The notes below the pieces were generated by a model. The model worked only from the letters and a program-made list of their open reading frames with translations, was not told the DNA's origin and made no database searches. Below are positions 1-6,206 of a DNA stretch of 35,338 nucleotides, piece after piece (within the stretch, counting starts at the first letter, position 1; every line of letters starts with the position of its first letter). Source of the DNA: a virus. The translations under genes and the position numbers were made by a program. The stretch spans positions 1 to 35,338 of the IMG/VR virus record IMGVR_UViG_3300035661_000193, one strand, 5' to 3'.

Positions 1-14
1 TTCCTTTCAGATCG

Positions 15-608
15 ATGAAATATTTTCTATACATAAAAACTCACAAACAGACAGGAATGAAGTATCTTGGCCAAACTAAACGTGATTCTTTTACTTATCC
101 TGGTTCTGGACAAGAATGGTTGAAACATCTTAAAGAGCATGGTAAAGATGTTTACACTGAAATTTTAGGAGAATTTGATAGTATTCAAGAATTAGAAAAA
201 ATGGGTAGATATTATTCTTTACTTTGGAATATTGTAGAATCTTCAGAATGGGCTAATTTGATGATTGAGACTGGCCACGGAAAAGGTTGGACTAAAGGCA
301 AAAAGCGATCCGAAACTACAAAAGAAAAAATGAAGAAGTCGTGGGAAAATAGAACACATTCATTAGATCATCTTGTTGGTAATTTTGTTGGGCGTAAACA
401 TACAGAAGAATCTAAACAAAAAATGAGTTTAGCCCGTTTAGGAAAAAAATTGCCAAAAAGAACTAAAGCTTGGCCTCCTCAATCTGAAGAAACTAAAAAG
501 AAAAGATCTGAAGCAATGAAGAAACCATGGTCTCCAGCTCGCTGGGCATCTTATAAGCGCAAATATGCCATAAATATAGAAAAGGAGCCATTAGATGAAA
601 TCGCTTGA
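15..608 (+). CDS. GIY-YIG/NUMOD3-type homing endonuclease-like protein
   Basis: This 197-residue protein resembles free-standing homing endonucleases of T4-like phages, which cut DNA of related phages and spread their own gene. The N-terminus carries a degenerate GIY-YIG core (FLYIKTHKQTGMKYLGQT, residues 4-21). Residues about 90-170 hold repeated Lys/Ser-rich NUMOD3-like DNA-binding segments (HTEESKQKMSLARLGKK and SEETKKKRSEAMKKPW). The gene is visibly more A+T-rich than its neighbours, which suits a mobile gene. Its last 14 bases overlap the next gene, and a late-promoter element for that gene lies inside its 3' end. Cleavage activity is inferred, since the GIY motif is imperfect. Confidence 0.7.
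   Translation: MKYFLYIKTHKQTGMKYLGQTKRDSFTYPGSGQEWLKHLKEHGKDVYTEILGEFDSIQELEKMGRYYSLLWNIVESSEWANLMIETGHGKGWTKGKKRSETTKEKMKKSWENRTHSLDHLVGNFVGRKHTEESKQKMSLARLGKKLPKRTKAWPPQSEETKKKRSEAMKKPWSPARWASYKRKYAINIEKEPLDEIA
569..576 (+). promoter_or_regulatory. T4-type late promoter element (CATAAATA)
   Basis: CATAAATA matches the NATAAATA late-promoter core of T4-like phages. It sits inside the 3' end of the homing-endonuclease-like ORF, just ahead of an AAGGAG ribosome site (582-587) and the ATG at 595. The same element precedes other virion-type genes in this window. The leader would be very short. Confidence 0.5.
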
Positions 609-1416
609 AAACACAATTCGCCAAGTAATGGCGCGACAGGCACCAGCTACAGAAGCAACGCCGTCACTTGCATCAACTATCCGTAATATGCGTACAGAGC
701 AGCGTACAGCTCCGCAGATTGCTATTCCAGAACAGGTTGCATCTGCAGCTAGCGAATTGTACGAGCCAGGTTTTGATGAAGTTCCTGCGGATGCAGTTCC
801 TATCATTGGAAAAGCTCCATCACTAGTTGAAGCTGCTACAGTAGCACAGTCATCCAAAGCATTTTCAAAGACTGAAAAAGACAAAATAAGAACTGCTCGA
901 GACAAAGGTACTCGTTGTGAAGGTCAGAAACTTGGTCCAGACAGCAAAACCAGACCAAAAGATGTCAAAAATGAAGAATTCGTTGTCCAAACTGAAGCAT
1001 TCGTAGAATTGCTTACAGCCTTCAATGTTCCACCAGAAGTTATCGGCGGTATTCTTGAAGCGCATGGCGTATTCTTGAAGGGCGGTTCTATTGGTTCCCA
1101 AGGCGGTGATAAGCCAGTTTCAAAGCATGCAACACCTGAAGAAGCAAAAGAAAAAGCTGGTCGAATGAACAAGATTCTTTCCAAAGGTGAAAAGCAGTAT
1201 TATGGCATGAAATATCATGTCAAGCCAATCAAGGAAGAAGTTGATCCTCCAGTTCTTGATTACAAGGACGCAATGGAAGTTCTTGCTGGTAAGAAAATGC
1301 CTGATCCAAATAAAGGTGATGAAGATCAACCAAAGTGGAAGAATATGGCAGAATATCTTGCCTACGCTCGCAACAAGCGTGCAGAATATCAAAAGAAAAT
1401 GATTGATAATGCGTAA
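595..1416 (+). CDS. Conserved phage protein, probable virion or prohead-core component
   Basis: This 273-residue protein has no enzymatic motif that I recognise. The start is supported by AAGGAG eight bases upstream of the ATG. The N-terminus (MKSLENTIRQVMAR) is a short amphipathic segment like those on neighbouring genes at 3104 and 5033. The middle is Lys-rich and the C-terminus is charged. It leads a run of basic, low-complexity genes behind a late promoter element and overlaps the next start by 8 bases. A structural or internal-head role is inferred from this context only. Confidence 0.6.
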   Translation: MKSLENTIRQVMARQAPATEATPSLASTIRNMRTEQRTAPQIAIPEQVASAASELYEPGFDEVPADAVPIIGKAPSLVEAATVAQSSKAFSKTEKDKIRTARDKGTRCEGQKLGPDSKTRPKDVKNEEFVVQTEAFVELLTAFNVPPEVIGGILEAHGVFLKGGSIGSQGGDKPVSKHATPEEAKEKAGRMNKILSKGEKQYYGMKYHVKPIKEEVDPPVLDYKDAMEVLAGKKMPDPNKGDEDQPKWKNMAEYLAYARNKRAEYQKKMIDNA

Positions 1417-3094
1417 ACCAAAGAAGAAGAAAACTCCTGAAGTCGTAGTCAATCCAGAATTGATTATGCCAGTCAAAGTAAAAGGTCTACAGGCTGAAGG
1501 TGTTGTCGCAAAGACAGCAGGAGTTGTAGCTTGGTTAGTAGGTCGCGCAGCCCGCAAATATGCTGAAGCTGCAGCTGAAGGTATCGGCATTAAAGTAAAT
1601 AAGAAGACAAAAAAGAAAAAGAAACTCAAAGAAGAATCTGTAGATGCTATTTCTGCTGTTAAGAAACAGCCTGCTACTTCTGGTCTTGGTATCAAGAAGA
1701 AGAAGTCAAAGAAGCAGCCACTCTCTATTGATGAACTTTATGGTAAGGGATCAATTGATACCATTGGAAAGTATCATGCAGCGCGTTCGTCTAAAGGTGC
1801 TCCAAATTCTTTACATCATGCTATAAACCGCAATCGAGCAGCTCGTCTCCGTGATATTCACAAAGGCACTGGTCCACTTGGAAAGACAACAATGAAAAAT
1901 CGTATGCAATATGCTACTAACGATTCAAAGCAGGCTAAGAAACTCAAGTCTATGTCTGAAGCAATGGGTTTCAAGCCTATGAATCCTCAAAAGAAAATTG
2001 AGGACATGACTCCAGATGAGCACTTGAAACATATCAAACAACACGCTGATGGTGCCCGTAAATTTGGTAAGACTCTTTTGGGTCAAATGCATGGTCGCCA
2101 CGCAGGACGCCATCTTCACCATTTCCTTAACAAGGATAAGTCTCGTGAAGGTGCGCTGAAGGCTATGGCTGCACTCAAAGAAGATTATGATTACTACATG
2201 TCCATGATTGGTCAGACAGAACAGACCTTTGAAGAAGGTTGGGGAAAGTCTAAGACTGGTGGATACACTGCATTCGCCTCGGATATGAAAGCACACAAAG
2301 GACCAATTCGTTGTCCAAAGTGCCGTTCAGAAATACATTTGGGCATTGCAAAGCCACATCGTGACCGCGACAATGATGTAACTCATCACACTGCAACTTG
2401 TCACAAGTGCAAAGCCGGTTTAACTATCTTCAATGATGGTTGGGAACCTGAAGCAGAACTGACTGAACTTTCCAAGCGTACCCTTGGAAGCTATATCAAA
2501 AAAGCACACGTATCTGGGACTGGGGCAGCAGCTGAAGCTGAAGAAGCGCATCAAAATAAAAATTATAGTCAAATGAGATGGGCACATAAAACTAGCGAAA
2601 AGCGTGAACAAGGTATTAAGAAAGCTGTTAGAAAGCTAACAAAAGAAGAAACTATTTCAGAAGCTCACAAAGTTGGCGACATTGTAAAGCCTAAAACTGG
2701 TCCTCATAAAGGTGTTGACCACAAGGTTATTCACGTCCATGATGATGGCTCTTATAACATCAAACCTGATCGTCTTCCTGCAAGTCGTATTAAGTATCGT
2801 CTCGGCGCTGTAAGAGCAACTCATGATCAGCTTCAAGAAGATATTATAAAGAAACCACGTGTTCGTTGGTTTAATCAACAAGCAGGATCAGCTGCTCACA
2901 AGCAGGCTGTAAAACGCAGACATCCAGTTCAGGAAGAAACTCTTGATGAAATCTCAAAGCGTAAAGCAATTCTTTATGCAGTAAAAGCCGGTGAAGAAAA
3001 ACAATCTACTGGAAAGAAGCTTCTTCAACGAATGAAGGGCGTTAAACTAGCAGACAAAAAGCTTTATGGCCAAGCAAAAGTACAAGCAAAATAA
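1409..3094 (+). CDS. Large basic zinc-ribbon protein, probable internal head/core protein
   Basis: The protein has 561 residues from ATG 1409, which overlaps the previous stop by 8 bases; a TTG at 1403 is the alternative start. It is very rich in Lys and His, with a Lys-rich N-terminal third. A central zinc-ribbon-like region has two Cys pairs, CPKC and CHKC, about 30 residues apart. A module LSKRTLGSYIKKA resembles repeats in T4-like cyanophage structural proteins. Near the C-terminus is a KOW-like stretch (VGDIVKPKTGPHKG). Short EExxxE-type modules recur (KEETISEA, QEETLDEISK), and some fit the T4 prohead protease consensus (I/L)-x-E. A DNA-binding internal protein is the best inference. 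Confidence 0.6.
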   Translation: MRKPKKKKTPEVVVNPELIMPVKVKGLQAEGVVAKTAGVVAWLVGRAARKYAEAAAEGIGIKVNKKTKKKKKLKEESVDAISAVKKQPATSGLGIKKKKSKKQPLSIDELYGKGSIDTIGKYHAARSSKGAPNSLHHAINRNRAARLRDIHKGTGPLGKTTMKNRMQYATNDSKQAKKLKSMSEAMGFKPMNPQKKIEDMTPDEHLKHIKQHADGARKFGKTLLGQMHGRHAGRHLHHFLNKDKSREGALKAMAALKEDYDYYMSMIGQTEQTFEEGWGKSKTGGYTAFASDMKAHKGPIRCPKCRSEIHLGIAKPHRDRDNDVTHHTATCHKCKAGLTIFNDGWEPEAELTELSKRTLGSYIKKAHVSGTGAAAEAEEAHQNKNYSQMRWAHKTSEKREQGIKKAVRKLTKEETISEAHKVGDIVKPKTGPHKGVDHKVIHVHDDGSYNIKPDRLPASRIKYRLGAVRATHDQLQEDIIKKPRVRWFNQQAGSAAHKQAVKRRHPVQEETLDEISKRKAILYAVKAGEEKQSTGKKLLQRMKGVKLADKKLYGQAKVQAK

Positions 3095-3103
3095 GAGGAT
3101 AAT

Positions 3104-3712
3104 ATGAAAACCCTAGAACAAGTACTTGAGATCTCTCAGGAAAAACTAAAGCGATATATTCCGGCTGCTCAAGCATCCTCGAAAGCGCTTCATGCAAAGT
3201 CAAATCAGCAATCAAAGGACTCTATGGGTTCTGGAACTTATGACCGAGCATCTGGTAAAGTAACAATTACCAAACCGACAAATCCAGCACTTGGTGCAGC
3301 AGCTGTAAAGTCGGGTGCAAAGTCATCTGATCGTGAATATCAGGTCTCGAAGGCAAAGTCTAAGTTGAAGGAAGAGTCCCTTGAAGAGGCAAAGCGCGGC
3401 CGTCCTCGCAAGGTTCCAGATGCTGAAGGAAACGAGCATATCAACATGCAGCTCCGTAAGGTCATCTCCCTTCGTGGAAAGTACAAGGTAACCTTCGGTG
3501 ATGGTTCTAAGCACGACATTCATCCAAACACTGCCCACAAAGCACTTGGAATGCATGACACTATGAGAACCTCAATTGAGAAGGGTGCATTTGCAAAGCG
3601 CCTTTCACATTCGCACAGTTCATTCCAAGATGCTGTAGCCGGTAAGCCAGCACCAGCCAAGAAACCAAAAATTACCTTGTCTCCCGGCTTCGGACATGGT
3701 CTCAACAAGTAA
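3104..3712 (+). CDS. AT-hook protein, probable prohead-core or virion component
   Basis: The protein has 202 residues and starts at an ATG with AGAGGA upstream. Residues about 100-107 (KRGRPRKV) contain the RGRP core of an AT-hook, a minor-groove DNA-binding motif. Directly before it, SLEEA fits the L-x-E-A consensus of the T4 gp21 prohead protease. The region after the hook, including the word FGDGSKHDIHP, resembles a domain I have seen in other T4-like phage structural proteins. The N-terminus MKTLEQVLEISQEKL is amphipathic. It lies 9 bases after the zinc-ribbon gene and ahead of another late promoter element. The function is inferred from composition and context. Confidence 0.6.
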   Translation: MKTLEQVLEISQEKLKRYIPAAQASSKALHAKSNQQSKDSMGSGTYDRASGKVTITKPTNPALGAAAVKSGAKSSDREYQVSKAKSKLKEESLEEAKRGRPRKVPDAEGNEHINMQLRKVISLRGKYKVTFGDGSKHDIHPNTAHKALGMHDTMRTSIEKGAFAKRLSHSHSSFQDAVAGKPAPAKKPKITLSPGFGHGLNK

Positions 3713-3713
3713 G

Positions 3714-3721
3714 CATAAATA
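3714..3721 (+). promoter_or_regulatory. T4-type late promoter element (CATAAATA)
   Basis: CATAAATA lies immediately after the AT-hook gene and 28 bases before the ATG at 3750. An AAGAAGGA ribosome site falls between them. Position, spacing and a downstream virion-type gene all fit a late promoter. Confidence 0.6.
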
Positions 3722-3749
3722 GACCAAACCCGCTAAAGAAGGAAAAACA

Positions 3750-4370
3750 ATGTCACTATACGGAAATAAAGATGCGGTTTCCAACACTTCTCAAGAGTGG
3801 ACTGCAGGCTTCAAAAGGAAGGCTAACACTACCACTCGTGGTACCTTCTATGGCAACAACACTGTAGGCGCTAGAGCTGCTACAACCATGAAGGTTGGTG
3901 CATTTGCCGTTGCACAGACTCAGATTCAAAAGCAGGGTCAGACTAAGGTTCTGTCTGTTGCTGTTGCTACCGGCGTCAGTGCAAACTCAGGTGCAAACTA
4001 TACTAACGGTGATGTTGTCACTCTTGGTACTGGTGTAGCAACTACCAACGCGACATTCACTGTTACAACTGGTGCTGCAAACAATTCTGTTGCATCTCTT
4101 ACACTAACTACCAACGGTGTTTATACTACACTTCCAACCACACCAACATCAAATACTACAAAGGTAACTTCGACCAACCCAGCAGCAAACGGTCTTGTTG
4201 TTTCGATCACTGTAGGACGTATTTTTGAAGGTTCGAAAGTTCCTCATGCTGGTTGGAACATCCGTAAGGAAGGTACTGGCGGCCGTGTAGGACGCGTTCA
4301 ATATGAAACTTTGGTTGCCGGCGGAATCTCCGGTGCATCAAACACCAACTCAGTTACCTACCTAGGTTAA
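3750..4370 (+). CDS. T4-like phage structural protein with inserted beta-repeat domain
   Basis: This 206-residue protein begins MSLYGNKDAVSN and ends with a conserved block (HAGWNIRKEGTGGRVGRVQYE). Both ends resemble a small structural protein family of T4-like cyanophages, as I recall it. Between them, residues about 62-160 form a Thr/Ala/Gly-rich beta-type domain with YTNGDVVTLGTG and LTLTTNGVYTTLP, typical of the Gly-Tyr repeat found in many phage virion proteins. The start has a good ribosome site (AAGAAGGA) and a late promoter element upstream. It is likely a decoration or tail-associated protein; the exact position in the virion is unknown. Confidence 0.65.
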   Translation: MSLYGNKDAVSNTSQEWTAGFKRKANTTTRGTFYGNNTVGARAATTMKVGAFAVAQTQIQKQGQTKVLSVAVATGVSANSGANYTNGDVVTLGTGVATTNATFTVTTGAANNSVASLTLTTNGVYTTLPTTPTSNTTKVTSTNPAANGLVVSITVGRIFEGSKVPHAGWNIRKEGTGGRVGRVQYETLVAGGISGASNTNSVTYLG

Positions 4371-4373
4371 TAA

Positions 4374-4628
4374 GTGGCAAATACAGGTCTCAAAGTTGCA
4401 AATCTCGGCGTAGTCACTTCCATGACTACTGCCGATTTTTCTGTAATCTCAACCGCTAATGGCTCAGTTCGAAGAGTGCCAGGAGCGAACTCATTCGTAA
4501 TGAAAAATCTTACCCCCGCGGATTCTTCGTCAGCAGCTTATGCTGGTCAAATGTGGTTTGATAATAATTATCTCTATGTCGCTGTAGCTGACAATGTTAT
4601 CAAAAGGATTTCTCTAGTCAGTTTTTAA
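4374..4628 (+). CDS. Small conserved phage structural-type protein
   Basis: This 84-residue protein starts at GTG 4374, three bases after the previous stop. It is Ser/Ala/Val-rich and ends in a beta-rich segment with GQMWFDNNYLYVAVADN, a pattern common in tail or fibre-associated beta proteins. No enzymatic motif is present. Its tight placement after the beta-repeat structural gene suggests that the two are made together late. The specific role is unknown. Confidence 0.55.
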   Translation: MANTGLKVANLGVVTSMTTADFSVISTANGSVRRVPGANSFVMKNLTPADSSSAAYAGQMWFDNNYLYVAVADNVIKRISLVSF

Positions 4629-4642
4629 TTGAGTGATCCTAT

Positions 4643-5032
4643 ATGTATGAACTTTTGACTAACGATAATTTCCTTCTATTTTGTGCTAAATACTATGACA
4701 ATCATCAATGTCATAGCACTGTAGAATTCTATGAAGATCTGAAGCGTTTCAAGTATATCAAGAAACTTCTCACACGCTATGTTCAAACAGGCGAACTTAA
4801 AGAACGCTTGATTCTAAATCACTTTGTAGTTTTGAAGAATGTATTTGGTCCAGAGCCTCTTGTAAGACTATGTTTTCTCAAGATGCTGGATCAGATGAAA
4901 TATGTCAAGCCATTTTTAGTTATGCTAGACATCCTTCCAGAAAATGTCTGGAATGTAAATAAAGAAGGTGTCATTAAGACTGATATGTTCCCGATGGATG
5001 AACATATAGTCTCTAAACTAAGGCTCATCTAA
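4643..5032 (+). CDS. Conserved T4-like hypothetical protein (DUF7207-like)
   Basis: The protein has 129 residues, is mostly alpha-helical in appearance, and contains the words FYEDLKRFKYIKKL and LKERLILNHFVVLKNVFGPE. I recall this pattern from a conserved hypothetical family in T4-like cyanophages; the DUF number is from memory. There is no signal peptide, membrane segment or catalytic motif. It ends one base before the next gene and sits in the virion-type run, so it may take part in head or tail assembly. That role is unproven. Confidence 0.6.
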   Translation: MYELLTNDNFLLFCAKYYDNHQCHSTVEFYEDLKRFKYIKKLLTRYVQTGELKERLILNHFVVLKNVFGPEPLVRLCFLKMLDQMKYVKPFLVMLDILPENVWNVNKEGVIKTDMFPMDEHIVSKLRLI

Positions 5033-5224
5033 ATGAAGAAGTATAAGCAATTTGTTGAAGATACTTTTGCAGCACCTATGGCTGCGAATGCTGTTGCTTC
5101 AGGTGGCGTTGCAGCCTTTGATCCAATTCTTAAAAAGAAGAAATCTATTGCTTCTCTTTTAACTCGTCAAGTTTTGGCAAAGGGAATAGCGCGTCGTCAA
5201 AAACAGGCTCAATCACCATCTTAA
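5033..5224 (+). CDS. Small basic protein with capsid-targeting-like N-terminus
   Basis: This 63-residue protein starts directly after the previous stop codon. Its N-terminus MKKYKQFVEDTFAAP resembles the capsid-targeting sequence of T4 internal proteins (MKTYQEFIAEA), which is cleaved by the prohead protease. The rest is Ala-rich and then strongly basic (KKKK, GIARRQKQ), as expected for a protein packaged with DNA. Its 3' end overlaps the convergent minus-strand gene by 80 bases. The internal-protein idea is an inference from a short match. Confidence 0.5.
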   Translation: MKKYKQFVEDTFAAPMAANAVASGGVAAFDPILKKKKSIASLLTRQVLAKGIARRQKQAQSPS

Positions 5225-5711
5225 TTGACGCTGTATTGATGATGTAAGGAAAGTAAACCTGGAACGGATTACAGGTTACAGAAATTGTAGAAAATAACTC
5301 ATACTTACCAGGAAGAACGCTGTAAGGAATCAGAACAACATTATTAATTCGAAGAGGTGCAGCCTTTGGATAAGTTCGTCGAACAGATGAATTTAGATTG
5401 TACTCAAAATCATACTCAATGTTCTTCAAGATACGTGTTATAATCAGCGTGCATGATTCTTTACGAAGAGAATTAGTTGAAATAGTCAACTGATCACCTG
5501 GCTGAAAAATCCAATATCCATCAACCATTTTTGGCTTGAACTCAGTAATACCGCGAACTGCTCTGTTTTCAAGCACATATTCGCTAATCACAATTGGAGT
5601 ATGAGTTGCTGAAACAAATCCCCAATATCCTACTAGACCAAGCAAGCCATAAAGTGGCATCAAGATAAGCCAAGGAAGAATAATTTTCAAATTAGAAAGA
5701 TGCTGTTTCAT
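5145..5711 (-). CDS. Single-pass membrane protein of unknown function
   Basis: The 188-residue protein has a hydrophobic N-terminal segment at residues about 9-33 (IILPWLILMPLYGLLGLVGYWG), followed by a probably periplasmic beta-rich domain with two Cys residues. It is the second gene of a minus-strand pair; its ATG directly follows the stop of the XhlA-like gene. The pairing suggests a membrane or lysis-related role. I do not recognise the family, and it lacks a lipobox and spanin features. Its 3' end overlaps the convergent + strand gene by 80 bases. Confidence 0.6.
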   Translation of the reverse strand: MKQHLSNLKIILPWLILMPLYGLLGLVGYWGFVSATHTPIVISEYVLENRAVRGITEFKPKMVDGYWIFQPGDQLTISTNSLRKESCTLIITRILKNIEYDFEYNLNSSVRRTYPKAAPLRINNVVLIPYSVLPGKYELFSTISVTCNPFQVYFPYIINTASIKMVIEPVFDDALFPLPKLDELKEKQ

Positions 5712-6041
5712 TTAGTGCGTCTGTACTGTTGCTGGGGATACTTTAGTCTCACTCGAAAAATTATTTGACTTGACTACTAGAACCATAAAGGCACCTAACA
5801 CTGTAATAAGAATAAAACTTACAGCGCCGTAAACAAGCTTTTTAACAGGCTCGTACTCTAGCTTAGAGACGAAATTTTCTTCCATCCGCTCTTCATATTT
5901 ATCAAATGTGTCAATAAGTCGATCGATATTCTTCTGAATCGAAGAAATTTTATCGTCAATTGATTTTACTTTTTCGTCTAAACGTGCCAATTGACCCTCG
6001 AATCTTGAGTTATCGCTATTTGTATATCGATCTCCAGTCAT
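5712..6041 (-). CDS. XhlA-like coiled-coil protein with C-terminal membrane anchor
   Basis: The protein has 109 residues. Residues about 14-60 form a charged coiled coil with heptad-like spacing (LARLDEKVKSIDDKISSIQ). After EYEPVKKLVYG comes a transmembrane segment (residues about 73-92) and a short tail. This layout is typical of XhlA/holin-accessory proteins, which work with holins in host lysis. AAGAAG lies upstream of the ATG, and a late promoter element lies about 40 bases upstream on the same strand. The lysis role is inferred from architecture and late timing; no endolysin is present in this window. Confidence 0.6.
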   Translation of the reverse strand: MTGDRYTNSDNSRFEGQLARLDEKVKSIDDKISSIQKNIDRLIDTFDKYEERMEENFVSKLEYEPVKKLVYGAVSFILITVLGAFMVLVVKSNNFSSETKVSPATVQTH

Positions 6042-6080
6042 TGAGCTTCTTCTTGTTATTTGGTGAGCTTTCTTATGTGG

Positions 6081-6088
6081 TATTTATA
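6081..6088 (-). promoter_or_regulatory. T4-type late promoter (TATAAATA) for the minus-strand membrane genes
   Basis: Read on the minus strand this is TATAAATA, an exact match to the T4 late promoter core. It lies about 40 bases upstream of the XhlA-like gene start at 6041. Late expression would fit a lysis function. Confidence 0.65.
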
Positions 6089-6111
6089 TTATTTGGATCT
6101 ATCAATATAGG

Positions 6112-6140
6112 TTGACATTCTGAGAGTTCCATTGTAAAAT
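6112..6140 (+). promoter_or_regulatory. Sigma-70-type promoter of the RNR gene
   Basis: TTGACA (6112-6117) and TAAAAT (6135-6140) are separated by 17 bases. Transcription would start near 6147 and give a leader of about 60 bases before the NrdJ ATG. The left arm of an inverted repeat lies in the spacer. Confidence 0.65.
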
Positions 6141-6185
6141 AAATTTTAGCAAAGTTTAGTGTCTAAGTGCACATAATGGAACTCT
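6123..6185. repeat. 11-bp inverted repeat over the nrdJ promoter
   Basis: AGAGTTCCATT at 6123-6133 and its exact reverse complement AATGGAACTCT at 6175-6185 are 41 bases apart. The left arm lies between -35 and -10; the right arm lies in the leader about 20 bases before the start codon. It may be a two-site operator. It does not look like an RNA terminator because the left arm would not be transcribed. Confidence 0.55.
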
Positions 6186-6206
6186 GTGGGTTAAATATAG
6201 GATCGA

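Noticed and set aside
6141-6206. Possible cobalamin riboswitch ahead of the B12-dependent nrdJ
   Set aside because: The leader from the likely start is only about 60 bases, too short for a B12 riboswitch, and I see no B12-box-like sequence.
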